From Azospirillum ramasamyi (GTDB taxonomy: Bacteria > Pseudomonadota > Alphaproteobacteria > Azospirillales > Azospirillaceae), in NCBI RefSeq assembly GCF_003233655.1, contig NZ_CP029831.1, positions 251,501 to 315,500 on the forward strand: 64,000 nt of DNA, written 5' to 3'. The translations under genes were made by a program, and so were the position numbers. Position 1 is the first letter of the stretch. Each line of letters opens with the position of its first letter. Below are positions 37,474-47,181 of this stretch, one piece after another. The notes under the pieces were generated by a model. It worked only from the letters and a program-made list of their open reading frames with translations. It was not told the DNA's origin and did no database searches.

Positions 37474-39816
37474 TCAGCCCGGCGTTTTGACCGGAGCTTC
37501 GGGCTTCGCCTCCGGCTTTGCCGGCGCCGCTTCCGCCACGGCTTCCGCCTCGACCGGTTCCTTCGTCTTGGCCGGCTCCGCCGGCTTTTCCTCCTCCACG
37601 GTCTCCTCGCTGAAGGACAGGGTCGGGCTTTCGGCGACGCTGCGCAGGGCGCGGGCGGCGCGGCGGAGGGCGAAGGAGGTCTTGCCGTCCGGCTCCAGCG
37701 CCAGCAGCAGCAGTGAGCGGCCGGTAACCATGTAATCCTCGCCGGTGTTGACGCGCGGCACCTCGTCGGGATCCGTCAGGTTGGTGTCGACCAGACAGCG
37801 CCAGACGCTGCCGCCGGTCACCTCCGGCAGGGTGAACTCCACCACGTCATGGTGGGCGTTGATGACCAGCAGCAGGGTGGCATCCATCGCCGGGCGCTTG
37901 ATGCCGCTGGCCTGGGCGCGGCCGTCCAGAAGCATGCCCAGGCAGCGGGCATTGCCGTCGTGCCAATGGCCCTCCTCCATCTCGTCGCCGCTGGGGGTCA
38001 GCCAGGTGACGTCCTTCACGTCGAACTCGGCATTGTATTCGCCCGACAGGAAGCGGCCGCGGCGCAGCATGGGGAAGGATTGCCGGACCGCCACCACGCG
38101 GCGGACGAACTCGATCAGGGACTGCCCGTCCTCGTCGATGTCGTCCCAGTTCAGCCATGCCGTCTCGTTGTCCTGGCAATAGGCGTTGTTGTTGCCGTGC
38201 TGGGTGTTGCCGAACTCGTCGCCGGCCAGCAGCATCGGCGAGCCCTGCGACAGCAGCAGCGTCGCCAGCATGTTGCGCTTCTGGCGTTCGCGCAGGGCCT
38301 TGATCTCGGGATCGTCGGTCGGCCCCTCCACCCCATGGTTCCAGGACAGGTTGTGGGAGTGGCCGTCGTTGTTGCCCTCGCCGTTCGCCTCGTTGTGCTT
38401 GTCGTTGTAGGAAACGAGGTCGTTCAGCGTGTAGCCGTCATGCGCGGTGATGAAGTTCACGCTGGCCCAGGGCTTGCGCCCGCGCTTGTTGAACAGGTCG
38501 GCGGAGCCGCACAGCCGCGGCGCCACCTCCGGCAGCTTGCCCTCGTCGCCCTTCCAGAAGGCGCGGACGGTGTCGCGGTAGCGGTCGTTCCATTCGGCCC
38601 AGCCCGGCGGGAAATTGCCGACCTGATAGCCGCCCGGGCCGCAGTCCCACGGCTCGGCGATCAGCTTGACGCTGTTGAGGATCGGATCCTGCAGGCAGCT
38701 GTCGAGGAAGCCGCCGCCCTCGTCGAAGCCGTAGGGCTCGCGGCCGAGGATGGTGGCGAGATCGAAGCGGAAGCCGTCGACATGCATCTCCGTCGCCCAG
38801 TAACGAAGCGAATCGGTGACCATCTGCAGCACGCGCGGATGGCTGAGATTGACGGTGTTCCCGGTCCCCGTCTCGTTGATGTAATAGCGCTTCTGGTCCG
38901 GGATCAGGCGGTAGTAGGAGGCGTTGTCGATGCCCTTGAAGGACAGGGTCGGCCCGCGCTCGTTGCCCTCGGCGGTGTGGTTGTAGACGACGTCGAGGAT
39001 GACCTCCAGCCCGGCATTGTGGAGATGGGCGACCATCTCCTTGAATTCCTTGATGGCGTTGCCCGAGGCGGCATAGCGCGGCTCCGGCGCGAAGAAGCCG
39101 ATGGAGTTGTAGCCCCAGTAGTTGGCCAGCCCCTTGTCGACCAGATGCTGGTCCTGGACGAAGGCATGGACCGGCAGGAACTCCACCGAGGTGACGCCGA
39201 GCGACTTGATGTAGTCGACCACCTCCTTCACCGCCATGCCGCCATAGGTGCCGCGCAGGCTGTCCGGCACCGCCGGATGCAGCTTGGTGAAGCCCTTGAC
39301 GTGGGTTTCATAGAAGATGGTGCGGTCCCAGGCGATGCCGGGCTTGTGGTCGCGGCCCCAGGTGAAGGCGGGGTCGATCACCTTGCATTTCGGCATGAAG
39401 GGCGCGCTGTCGCGCTCGTCAAAGGTCAGGTCGTCGCCCGATTCCATCACATAGCCGAAATGGGCCGGGTTCCAGCGGATCTCGCCGACCAACTCCTTGG
39501 CGTAGGGGTCGAGCAGAAGCTTGTTCGGGTTGAAGCGGTGCCCCTGCTCCGGCTCGTAGGGGCCATACACGCGATAGCCGTAGAGCAGGCCGGGGCGGGC
39601 GTCGGGCAGGTAGCCGTGCCAGATCTCGTTGGTGAATTCGGGAAGCTCGATGCGTTCGAGCTCCTCCTCGCCGTTCTCATCGAACAGACAGAGTTCGACC
39701 TTGGTGGCGTGGGCGGAAAACAAGGCGAAGTTGACGCCGAGGCCGTCCCACGTCGCGCCCAGCGGAAAGGGCAATCCTTCACCGAGCCGCGTTGCCTGTT
39801 TCAGGATGTTTGCCAT
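37474..39816 (-). CDS. glgX: Glycogen debranching enzyme GlgX, with charged C-terminal tail
   Basis: A 780-residue GH13 isoamylase-type enzyme hydrolysing alpha-1,6 branch points of glycogen. The N-terminal CBM48 domain (PLGATWDGLGVNFALFSAHA) is followed by the (beta/alpha)8 barrel. Catalytic landmarks are the Asp in VDGFRFDLATILG, the Glu in IAEPWDCGPGGY and the transition-state Asp in ITAHDGYTLNDLVSYNDKHN. The last 50-60 residues are a low-complexity Glu/Ala/Pro/Lys tail (from about 730) beyond the normal C-terminal domain. No other glg genes are adjacent. The start is ATG at 39816. Confidence 0.95.
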   Translation of the reverse strand: MANILKQATRLGEGLPFPLGATWDGLGVNFALFSAHATKVELCLFDENGEEELERIELPEFTNEIWHGYLPDARPGLLYGYRVYGPYEPEQGHRFNPNKLLLDPYAKELVGEIRWNPAHFGYVMESGDDLTFDERDSAPFMPKCKVIDPAFTWGRDHKPGIAWDRTIFYETHVKGFTKLHPAVPDSLRGTYGGMAVKEVVDYIKSLGVTSVEFLPVHAFVQDQHLVDKGLANYWGYNSIGFFAPEPRYAASGNAIKEFKEMVAHLHNAGLEVILDVVYNHTAEGNERGPTLSFKGIDNASYYRLIPDQKRYYINETGTGNTVNLSHPRVLQMVTDSLRYWATEMHVDGFRFDLATILGREPYGFDEGGGFLDSCLQDPILNSVKLIAEPWDCGPGGYQVGNFPPGWAEWNDRYRDTVRAFWKGDEGKLPEVAPRLCGSADLFNKRGRKPWASVNFITAHDGYTLNDLVSYNDKHNEANGEGNNDGHSHNLSWNHGVEGPTDDPEIKALRERQKRNMLATLLLSQGSPMLLAGDEFGNTQHGNNNAYCQDNETAWLNWDDIDEDGQSLIEFVRRVVAVRQSFPMLRRGRFLSGEYNAEFDVKDVTWLTPSGDEMEEGHWHDGNARCLGMLLDGRAQASGIKRPAMDATLLLVINAHHDVVEFTLPEVTGGSVWRCLVDTNLTDPDEVPRVNTGEDYMVTGRSLLLLALEPDGKTSFALRRAARALRSVAESPTLSFSEETVEEEKPAEPAKTKEPVEAEAVAEAAPAKPEAKPEAPVKTPG

Positions 39817-39936
39817 GATCGCCCACTTCTCCGCCTAGTCCAAAGCCGTGCCCTCGCTTCTGAACAGTGAGAAGCGCGGGCCGAGCCTTCAACCCAGCCG
39901 ATGGGCGCTTGTTCCTTCCCGAAATTTCCCAGCCCT

Positions 39937-40884
39937 TCAGGATAGGACCGGGCTGGTGCCGGCCGGCATCCCGCGGCGCAGCAAGGCCGCCAGATCGCGC
40001 AATCCCCGGTCGCGCGGGTCGCTGGCCCGCCAGACGAGGCCGATGACGCGGCCGGGCGGGCGGGCGCCGGCGGCGGGCGCATCGAAGGGACGGTAATCCA
40101 CCAGCCCGCCGACACTGGCGGTCCGGCCGGCCTCCCCACGGGTCGCCAGCAGCGGCATCAGCGTGCAGCCGGCCCCGGCGGCCACCATGTGGCGCAGGGT
40201 TTCCAGCCCGGTGGCGTGGACCCCGCCGCCGCGCGCGCTGAGGCCGCAGGCGGCCAGCGCCTGATCGCGCAGGCAATGCCCCTCCTCCAGCAGCAGAAGC
40301 TCGGACGGGTCGAGGTCGGTCAGCGACAGGCCGGGCGCCGAACAGAGGCGGTGCCCGGCGGGATGGGCGAGCAGGAAGGGCTCGAAGAACAGCGGCTCCG
40401 CCACCAGCCCGTCGGACTCCACCGGCAAGGCGAGCAGCACGGCGTCGACCCGGCCGTCGCGCAACTCCTCCATCAGGCTGTCGGTGCGACCTTCCGACAG
40501 GATCAGCGTCAGATCGGGCAAGGCATCGCGCATCGCCGGCAGGATGTGCGGGAACAGGTAGGGGCCCAGCGTGTGGATCGCCGCCAGCCGCAGCCGGCCG
40601 GTCAGCGCGCCGCCCGATCCGTCGGCCAGGGCCAGCAGGCGGCGCGCCTCCTCCAGCACCACGCGGGCCTGGGCGACGATGGCCTCGCCGCGCGGGGTCA
40701 GCAGGACCTTGCGGCTGGTCCGCTCGAACAGCGACAGGCCGAGGGCATCCTCCAGCTTGCGGATCTGGGCGCTCAGCGACGGCTGGCTGACGGCGCAGCG
40801 TTCGGCGGCGCGGCCGAAATGACGCAGCTCGGCGACGGCGACGACATATTCCAGGTCACGCAGGGACAGGGCGGAGATATTCAT
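39937..40884 (-). CDS. oxyR: OxyR, LysR-type hydrogen-peroxide sensor
   Basis: A 315-residue LysR-family regulator. The N-terminal helix-turn-helix (about 5-65) contains [20 protein letters not shown]. The peroxide-sensing cysteine pair is C204 and C213 in [17 protein letters not shown], the same nine-residue spacing as C199/C208 of E. coli OxyR. When oxidised it activates antioxidant genes. It is divergent from katA with 121 bases between, and an OxyR-type half palindrome overlaps its own start codon. That geometry predicts autorepression and activation of katA. Confidence 0.95.
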   Translation of the reverse strand: MNISALSLRDLEYVVAVAELRHFGRAAERCAVSQPSLSAQIRKLEDALGLSLFERTSRKVLLTPRGEAIVAQARVVLEEARRLLALADGSGGALTGRLRLAAIHTLGPYLFPHILPAMRDALPDLTLILSEGRTDSLMEELRDGRVDAVLLALPVESDGLVAEPLFFEPFLLAHPAGHRLCSAPGLSLTDLDPSELLLLEEGHCLRDQALAACGLSARGGGVHATGLETLRHMVAAGAGCTLMPLLATRGEAGRTASVGGLVDYRPFDAPAAGARPPGRVIGLVWRASDPRDRGLRDLAALLRRGMPAGTSPVLS

Positions 40885-40897
40885 AGACGATGCCTAT
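40883..40897. promoter_or_regulatory. OxyR-box half in the oxyR-katA gap
   Basis: ATAGACGATGCCTAT fits the OxyR element ATAG-N7-CTAT exactly. It overlaps the oxyR start codon. A second clear element 22 bases further on was not seen; only weak similarity appears near 40922-40935. Confidence 0.6.
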
Positions 40898-41005
40898 GGG
40901 CGCGTTTCCTTCAATGTCTTGGATATATCGTTCCAGACGCCGGATAACCAGGGGCGAGACAATGACGCCGCTTCAGGCGACCCCGCCCCAAGGAGGATGA
41001 CCCGG

Positions 41006-42457
41006 ATGACCACCCTGACCACCAGCTTCGGCCAGCCCGTTCCCGACAACCAGAATTCGCTGAGCGCCGGGCCGCGCGGTCCGCTGCTGCTGCAGGACTT
41101 CCACCTGATCGAGAAGCTGGCCCACTTCAACCGCGAGCGCATTCCGGAGCGCGTGGTCCACGCCAAGGGGGCCGGCGCCTATGGCAGCTTCCGCGTCACC
41201 CGCGACGTGACCGGCTGGACCAAGGCCGCCTTCCTGTCCTCCGTGGGCAAGGAGACGCCGGTCTTCCTGCGCTTCTCCACCGTCGGCGGCGAGAAGGGCT
41301 CCGCCGATGCCGAGCGCGACCCGCGCGGCTTCGCGGTGAAGTTCTACACCGAAGAGGGCAATTACGATCTGGTCGGCAACAACACGCCGGTCTTCTTCCT
41401 GCGCGATCCGCTGAAGTTCCCCGACTTCATCCACACCCAGAAGCGCAGCCCGGCCACCAACCTGAAGGATCCCACCGCGATGTGGGACTTCTTCTCGCTG
41501 TCGCCGGAGACGATGCACCAGCTGACCATCCTGTTCAGCGACCGCGGCACCCCGCGCAGCTATCGCCACATGCACGGCTTCAGCAGCCACACCTTCTCGT
41601 GGATCAACGCGGCGAACGAGCGCTTCTGGGTCAAGTACCACTTCAAGACCCGCCAGGGCATCCAGAACTTCACCGCCGAGCAGGCGGTGACCATGGGCGG
41701 CATCGACCCCGACCACGCCACCCGCGACCTGTTCGCCTCGATCGAGGACGGCGACTTCCCGGCCTGGACCGTCTCGGTGCAGATCATGCCGGAAGCCGAG
41801 GCCGACGACTACCGCATCAACCCCTTCGACCTGACCAAGGTGTGGCCGCATGCCGACTACCCGCTGATCGAGATCGGCGAGCTGGTGCTGAACCGTAACC
41901 CGGAGAACTTCTTCGCGGAGACCGAACAGGCCGCCTTCAGCCCGGCCAGCGTGGTGCCCGGCATCTCCTTCAGCCCGGACAAGATGCTGCAGGGCCGGCT
42001 GTTCGCCTATGCCGACGCCCACCGCTACCGTCTGGGCGGCAACTACGCGCAGATCCCCGTGAACAAGCCGCAGGGCTGCCCGGTCCACAATTACCAGCGC
42101 GACGGCGCCATGCGGGTGGACGGCAACGGCGGCGGGCGGCCGAACTACGAGCCGAACAGCTTCGGCGGCCCGACCCAGACCGGCGTGGCGAGCGAGCCGC
42201 CGCTGCGCATCCGCGGCGACGCCGCCCACTACGACCACCGCGAGGGCAATGACGATTACGCCCAGGCCGGCGCGCTGTTCCGCCTGATCGGCGCCGAGGC
42301 TCAGGACCGCCTGATGGACAACATCGCCGGCAGCCTGGGCAAGGCCCCGCTGTTCATCCAGCAGCGCCAGTTGAAGCATTTCCTGGCCGCCGACCCGGCC
42401 TATGGCGAGGGCGTCGCCAAGCGCCTTGGCCTGACCGTGGCGCAGGCCGCGGAGTGA
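41006..42457 (+). CDS. katA: Monofunctional heme catalase
   Basis: A 483-residue small-subunit (clade 3 type) catalase converting hydrogen peroxide to water and oxygen. The catalytic His52 is in [14 protein letters not shown], the distal Asn in [15 protein letters not shown], and the heme-ligating Tyr335 in [17 protein letters not shown]. The ATG at 41006 was chosen because AGGAGG lies 9 bases upstream; the frame is open from 40919. It has no signal peptide and is cytoplasmic. It is divergent from oxyR and followed by a hairpin terminator. Confidence 0.96.
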   Translation: MTTLTTSFGQPVPDNQNSLSAGPRGPLLLQDFHLIEKLAHFNRERIPERVVHAKGAGAYGSFRVTRDVTGWTKAAFLSSVGKETPVFLRFSTVGGEKGSADAERDPRGFAVKFYTEEGNYDLVGNNTPVFFLRDPLKFPDFIHTQKRSPATNLKDPTAMWDFFSLSPETMHQLTILFSDRGTPRSYRHMHGFSSHTFSWINAANERFWVKYHFKTRQGIQNFTAEQAVTMGGIDPDHATRDLFASIEDGDFPAWTVSVQIMPEAEADDYRINPFDLTKVWPHADYPLIEIGELVLNRNPENFFAETEQAAFSPASVVPGISFSPDKMLQGRLFAYADAHRYRLGGNYAQIPVNKPQGCPVHNYQRDGAMRVDGNGGGRPNYEPNSFGGPTQTGVASEPPLRIRGDAAHYDHREGNDDYAQAGALFRLIGAEAQDRLMDNIAGSLGKAPLFIQQRQLKHFLAADPAYGEGVAKRLGLTVAQAAE

Positions 42458-42465
42458 CGTGACGC

Positions 42466-42499
42466 GCCGGCCCTTCCGCCGCTTTGCGGGAGGGCCGGC
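42466..42499 (+). terminator. Hairpin terminator after katA
   Basis: GCCGGCCCT (42466-42474) pairs with AGGGCCGGC (42491-42499), with extra CCGC/GCGG pairing inside. It starts 8 bases after the katA stop. Confidence 0.65.
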
Positions 42500-42722
42500 T
42501 TCGTGATGCCGCGCCCATCCCCTGGGCGCGGCATGGTTGCCGGCATCCAGCCGCGCATTTCCCCTAGACTTGCGGCCCTCTTCCCCATGGTGGGAGGAGG
42601 GCTTTTTCTCGTGTCCAACGCTCCCCCTTTCCACCCAAATGGTGTGAATCCCGCTTGGGGGCAGACAAAGCGGCGGCGGGCGTCCTAAAGTCCGCCTTCA
42701 GCGCGACAGCTTCGATGACGGA

Positions 42723-43169
42723 ATGGGACGGGACAACGACACCGAACGATCGTCCGGCGGGCGATCCACCAGCGCATTGACCGGGAAGGGGCTGGATACG
42801 CTGCTGGCTGCGGCGGAGACGCTGCCCCATGCGCCGGAGGATGAGTGGCGGCTCGACCTGTTCCGGGTGGCGCTGCGCATCGCGCGGTCCACCGAATCGG
42901 TGGCGGATCTGGAGCGTGCCAACCTCGCCTTCAGGGCGCTGCCGCACCGGCTGCGCAACCCGCTGGTCGACCGCGCCGCCATGCTGGCCCGGCGCGAGGC
43001 GGAGCGCGCGCAGGTGGCCGCGGAGCCGGAGGACGAGCCGAAATCCGGCGGGCTGCTGGGCGGGCTGTTCGGACGCGGGGGCGGGCGGCCGAGCCGGAAA
43101 ACCGCCAAGGAGCGGCTGATGCGCGAACTGACGACCCGTCGCGACCCGGACGATGACCGGGAGATTTGA
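42723..43169 (+). CDS. Hypothetical protein with Gly/Arg-rich C-terminus
   Basis: A 148-residue soluble protein, not recognised. Residues 20-85 are helical (LDTLLAAAETLPHAPEDEWR onward). A Glu-rich linker and a Gly-rich stretch (GGLLGGLFGRGGGRPS) follow, then a basic helix (KTAKERLMRELTTRRD). The ribosome site before the ATG at 42723 is weak (GACGGA). There is no operon partner; a 228-base gap with no feature follows. Coding status is likely from codon pattern but not certain. Confidence 0.55.
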   Translation: MGRDNDTERSSGGRSTSALTGKGLDTLLAAAETLPHAPEDEWRLDLFRVALRIARSTESVADLERANLAFRALPHRLRNPLVDRAAMLARREAERAQVAAEPEDEPKSGGLLGGLFGRGGGRPSRKTAKERLMRELTTRRDPDDDREI

Positions 43170-43397
43170 AGACCCGATCGCCGAAAAATCCAGACAATGG
43201 AAATCCCGGCGCAGGACAAGCTTCCGGGCGGCAGATGCCCGTTCGGCGGCTTGGCCATCCGAAGGACTCCGATACCCTCCCCCTTCCGCGTTCTCCTGCC
43301 GCGTCGAAGGTCACAGCCGGGACGGTTTACGGCGGAGCGGGAATGTGCAAAGGTCGCTACCTCCAAATCGGGCTTATCCTGACGTTACAACTGAACG

Positions 43398-44429
43398 ATG
43401 ACCGGGGGTTCCGTGCGTCGCCTGAAGCCGTTGCTGACCTGCGCCGCCTTGACCGTCCTGCTGAGCGCCTGCGCCAGCGGGGGCGGATCGCAGCGCACCG
43501 CCACCCCGGCGGAGATCGATGCCCATATCGCCGAGGCATCCAAGCGGTTCGACATGCCTGAACTGTGGATCCGCGAGGTGATGCGCCAGGAAAGCGGCGG
43601 GCGGACCATGCTCAACGGCAAGCCGATCGTCAGCAAGGCCGGCGCCATGGGCCTGATGCAGGTGATGCCGGGCACCTATGAGGAGATGCGGCGCAAGCAC
43701 GGTCTGGGCTCCGACCCGTTCGACCCGCGCGACAACATCATCGCCGGCACCGCCTATCTGCGCGAGATGTACAACCTGTTCGGCGCGCCGGGATTCCTCG
43801 GCGCCTACAACTGCGGTCCGGGCTGTTACGGCGACTATCTGGCCGGCAAGCGCGGCCTGCCGGGCGAGACGCGGCGCTACATCGCGGCGGTCGGCCCGCG
43901 GTTGAACCGCACCCCGGCCCCCAACGGCGCCGACATCGTGGTGGTCAGCGCGCCGTCCTCCGATTCGCCGCCGGACTACGGGTCGCCCTACGCGTCGTCG
44001 CGGCCAACTCCTTCCTATACGCCGCCGGCGAACAGCCGCCCGGCGGCCAGCCGTCCGCCGATCGCCGTGGCGGCGCTGCCCGCGCCTGCCCCGGCGGCGG
44101 CACGGGCGCCCGCCGTGCGGGTGGTGGCGCCCGAAACCGCGCCGGCGCCGCGTCCGGTTGCGACGCTTGCGGCAGCGGGCGGCGGGGTATGGACGGTCCA
44201 GCTCGGCGCCTTCCGCTCGCCCGACGACAGCCAGCGCGTGATCGACCGCGCCCGCAACTCCATGCCGGTGCTGTCGCGCTCGCAGCGGGTGGTGCAGGCG
44301 GTGGATACCCAGACCGGGCCGCTCTACCGCGCCCGCCTGTCCGGCCTGTCGCAGCAGGATGCGGCCAGCGCCTGCGACGGGCTGGTCACCATCGGCATGG
44401 CCTGCTTCGTGGTGGCGCCGGGGGCGTGA
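43398..44429 (+). CDS. Lytic transglycosylase (SLT) with SPOR domain, lipoprotein
   Basis: A 343-residue outer-membrane lipoprotein: the signal LLTCAALTVLLSACASG carries lipobox LSAC. The SLT domain (about 40-165) has the catalytic Glu in EVMRQESGGRTML and the fold motifs AMGLMQVMPGTYEEM and FLGAYNCGPG. A Pro/Ala-rich linker (about 175-255) leads to a C-terminal SPOR domain (VWTVQLGAFRSPDDSQRVID) that binds denuded septal peptidoglycan. It should cleave glycan strands at division sites. A GTG at 43413 (RRLKPLL) is an equally good start. Confidence 0.9.
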   Translation: MTGGSVRRLKPLLTCAALTVLLSACASGGGSQRTATPAEIDAHIAEASKRFDMPELWIREVMRQESGGRTMLNGKPIVSKAGAMGLMQVMPGTYEEMRRKHGLGSDPFDPRDNIIAGTAYLREMYNLFGAPGFLGAYNCGPGCYGDYLAGKRGLPGETRRYIAAVGPRLNRTPAPNGADIVVVSAPSSDSPPDYGSPYASSRPTPSYTPPANSRPAASRPPIAVAALPAPAPAAARAPAVRVVAPETAPAPRPVATLAAAGGGVWTVQLGAFRSPDDSQRVIDRARNSMPVLSRSQRVVQAVDTQTGPLYRARLSGLSQQDAASACDGLVTIGMACFVVAPGA

Positions 44430-44544
44430 CCGGCATGGCCGGGCAAGTCCCCGGCCCAAGGGTGTGACGTCCATCGGTCGGCTTGCCGTCCGGCCGCTGG
44501 TGGAGATGCCGTGAAGGCTGCGGCTGCGCCCTCCCCACCCTCCG

Positions 44545-45525
44545 CTACCCGCCTATCCCCGCCAGATCCCGCGCCGGGGCGTTGTCGAGCGCCGTCTGCA
44601 GATAGTCCAGGAAAGCGCGTTCGGCCCGGTTCAGCTTCGCCTGTTCGTTCCAGATCAGGTGGATGTTGACCGGCGCGATGCCCTCGTAGGGCGGCAGTTC
44701 CCACAGCATGCCGTCACCCACGTCGCGGGCGGCGATGTGCTCCGGCAGGGGACCGATGCCGATGCCGCAGAGGATCATGCGGCGCACCTCCTCCAGATTG
44801 GCGGAAGACGCGACGACGCGGCCGGCGAAGCCTTCGCGTGCGCGGAACAGCGTCAGCGGCGACAGGGCGCCGTCGATCTGGTCGGAGGTGAAGGAGACGA
44901 AATTCTCGTGCCGCAATTCGGCGATGTCGATGTCGCTCTGGCCGAACAGGCGGAAATCGGGGCCGCAGTAGAGGCGGTAGGTCTGGCGCAGGAACACCCG
45001 GCTGGACAATCCGGGTATCGGTTCGCGCAGCAGGCAGATGGCCATGGCGCCGACCCGCTGCTGCAACGCGATGTGGGCATCGGCCGAGGCCATGACGTCG
45101 ATGCGGAAGGTTACCTGCGGATACATCCGGTGGAATTCCCGCAGCGACCGGTCGAGCAACGGCGTCTGGATGCGGCTGGTCATCAGGATGTGGACATGGC
45201 CGCTGATCTCGTCCTTGGCGTCGCGCACCAGGGCCCCCAGCCGTGACACGGTGGCGTGGATCGCCACCGCCTCGTCATAGACCTGCTCCCCGGCGGCGGT
45301 GACGGCGAACCGGCCGGGACCACGGTCGATCAGCGTGCGGCCGAGCTGCTCCTCCAACCGCTTCAAGGCGAGGCTGACCGCCGGCTGTGTCAGGAACAGG
45401 CGAACGGAAGCCTTGGTGATGCTTCCCTCCTGCACGATCACCATGAAGGTGCGCAGCAGGTTCCAATCCATTTGCTGTCCCAAGCGGGCCAATGCCTGCC
45501 TTTGCGCCTCGCTCTCGCTCACCAT
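44545..45525 (-). CDS. LysR-family regulator of the downstream amide-catabolic cluster
   Basis: A 326-residue LysR-type regulator. The N-terminal helix-turn-helix (about 20-80; SITKASVRLFLTQPAVSLAL and KRLEEQLGRTLIDRGPGRFA) is joined to a periplasmic-binding-protein-like effector domain. It is divergent from the plus-strand cluster beginning at 45834. A canonical LysR box (CGCAT-N11-ATGCG) stands 59 bases upstream of its start. The expected role is activation of that cluster by its substrate or an intermediate, with autoregulation. The effector is unknown. Confidence 0.92.
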   Translation of the reverse strand: MVSESEAQRQALARLGQQMDWNLLRTFMVIVQEGSITKASVRLFLTQPAVSLALKRLEEQLGRTLIDRGPGRFAVTAAGEQVYDEAVAIHATVSRLGALVRDAKDEISGHVHILMTSRIQTPLLDRSLREFHRMYPQVTFRIDVMASADAHIALQQRVGAMAICLLREPIPGLSSRVFLRQTYRLYCGPDFRLFGQSDIDIAELRHENFVSFTSDQIDGALSPLTLFRAREGFAGRVVASSANLEEVRRMILCGIGIGPLPEHIAARDVGDGMLWELPPYEGIAPVNIHLIWNEQAKLNRAERAFLDYLQTALDNAPARDLAGIGG

Positions 45526-45583
45526 CCCATCCCTTGTTCAGTCCGGCCGTTTCCGACGGACGCCTTCGGTCGCCCAAACTTTA

Positions 45584-45604
45584 CGCATATGCATATACGA
45601 TGCG
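45584..45604. promoter_or_regulatory. Canonical LysR box (T-N11-A)
   Basis: CGCAT-N11-ATGCG: perfect 5-bp arms with exactly 11 bases between them, ending T...A as in LysR regulator sites. It lies in the 308-base divergent gap between the lysR gene and the deacylase gene. Confidence 0.7.
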
Positions 45605-45744
45605 CAACCGCCGCATAAATCAAACTCATATCCAAAATGAAAAATGCTTATTTGCCAGTTCGCATCCGTCACCGCCTAATCGCCACATGGCGGCCTTCAG
45701 ACATAGGCAAGCCGGCCCGTGCATAACATCGCATGATAGCGGCC

Positions 45745-45761
45745 ATATCCATTATAGATAT
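45745..45761. promoter_or_regulatory. Second AT-rich dyad near the catabolic promoter
   Basis: ATATC-N7-GATAT, also satisfying T-N11-A, lies 73 bases upstream of the first catabolic gene. It may be the activation half of a two-site LysR region; the rest of the gap (45605-45744) is AT-rich without other recognised elements. Confidence 0.4.
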
Positions 45762-45833
45762 GCTGCGTAGCTACCGCTTTGTCTTTTTACAACCGGCTGC
45801 GCAATGCAGTCGCAGCGGCCAAGAGGATTCGGA

Positions 45834-47156
45834 ATGACACGAGAAACGGCAGAGCGTCTCGACCATGCGTTGCCCGATCCCGGCTTGCGCGCCGCGATCC
45901 TCGAAGCCGCCGACGCACAGCAGGACGACTGCGTGGCGCTGCTGTCCGACCTCGTGCGCCAGCCGTCGCTGCTGGGGGAGGAATCCGGGGCGCAGGCGCT
46001 GATGGCCGAGCGGTTCGCCGCGCTGGGGCTGGAAGTCGACCGGTTCGAGGTGGACGAGGAAGCGATCTCCCGCATGCCGGGCTTCTCGCCGCCGGTTCTC
46101 CCTGGCGCCTATGACGGGCGCGAGAACGTCGTCGGCATTCACCGCCCGCGCGAGGCGAAAGGGCGCTCGCTGATCCTGAACGGCCACATCGACGTGGTGC
46201 CCGCCGGCCCGGCGGAGCTGTGGACCACCCCGCCCTTCGAGCCGCGCATCGCCGATGGACGGCTCTACGGCCGCGGAGCCGGCGACATGAAGGCGGGCAT
46301 CGCCGCCTACACCTCCGCTTTCACCGCCCTGCGCAAGCTGGGCTACCAGCCGGCCGCCCCCGTCTTTCTGCAGACGGTGATCGAGGAGGAATGCACCGGC
46401 AACGGCGCGCTCGCCTGCCTGCACCGCGGCTACCGCGCCGACGCGGCGGTGATCCCGGAGCCGTTCAACCATTCCATCTCCGTCGCCCAGGTCGGCGTGA
46501 TGTGGCTGCGGCTGGTGCTGACCGGCACGCCGGCCCATGTGCTCGACACCTCGGCCGGCGTGAACGCCATCGAGGCGGCCTATGCGCTGGCGGCCCATCT
46601 GAAGGCGCTGGAAGTGCGGTGGAACGATCCGTCCTGCCGCCACCCCGCCTTCTGCGGCCATGCCCATCCGATCAACGTCAATCTCGGCCGGATCAAGGGC
46701 GGCGAGTGGCCGTCGTCGGTCCCGACGCGCTGCGCGCTCGACCTCCGGCTCGGCTTCTTCCCCGGGCAGGAGCCGGAGGCGGTCCGCGCGGAGGTGATCC
46801 GGGCGGTGGAGCAGGCGCGGTCCGGCGACCCGGCCCTTGCCAATGTCGGCGTCGAGCTGCAGTGGAACGGCTTCCAGGCCGCCGGCTGCGAGATCGACCC
46901 GGCCCACCCGCTGGTGACCATGCTGGCCGACAGCCACCGCGCCGTGCTCGGCGGCGACCCGGAACTGGTGGCGCTGACCTGCACCACCGACGCCCGCTTC
47001 TTCCAGCTCTACGGCGACACGCCCGCCACCTGCTACGGGCCGGAGGCCACGCGCATCCACGGCATCGACGAATCGGTGTCGCTGGACAGCGTGCGCGACG
47101 TGACCCGCGTGCTGGCGCTGTTCATCGCCGGCTGGTGCGGTCTGGAACCCGTTTGA
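45834..47156 (+). CDS. ArgE/DapE-family (M20) deacylase
   Basis: A 440-residue dinuclear-zinc amidohydrolase. Metal and catalytic landmarks are LILNGHIDVVPAGP (first His and catalytic Asp), GRGAGDMKAGIAAYT (bridging Asp) and VIEEECTGNGALAC (general-base Glu pair). A dimerisation insert follows. Members remove N-acyl groups from amino acids or related compounds. The ATG at 45834 has AGAGGA six bases upstream; the frame is open from 45804. It is the first gene of the LysR-linked cluster, 25 bases before the aldolase-like gene. The exact acyl substrate cannot be read. Confidence 0.9.
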   Translation: MTRETAERLDHALPDPGLRAAILEAADAQQDDCVALLSDLVRQPSLLGEESGAQALMAERFAALGLEVDRFEVDEEAISRMPGFSPPVLPGAYDGRENVVGIHRPREAKGRSLILNGHIDVVPAGPAELWTTPPFEPRIADGRLYGRGAGDMKAGIAAYTSAFTALRKLGYQPAAPVFLQTVIEEECTGNGALACLHRGYRADAAVIPEPFNHSISVAQVGVMWLRLVLTGTPAHVLDTSAGVNAIEAAYALAAHLKALEVRWNDPSCRHPAFCGHAHPINVNLGRIKGGEWPSSVPTRCALDLRLGFFPGQEPEAVRAEVIRAVEQARSGDPALANVGVELQWNGFQAAGCEIDPAHPLVTMLADSHRAVLGGDPELVALTCTTDARFFQLYGDTPATCYGPEATRIHGIDESVSLDSVRDVTRVLALFIAGWCGLEPV

Positions 47157-47181
47157 TCCCTCCCTTGACGAGACCCGCCCG

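Noticed and set aside
43166..43561. 131-codon plus-strand frame before the SLT-SPOR gene
   Set aside because: It overlaps the SLT-SPOR gene in another frame and lacks a ribosome site; the 228-base gap shows no supported gene.
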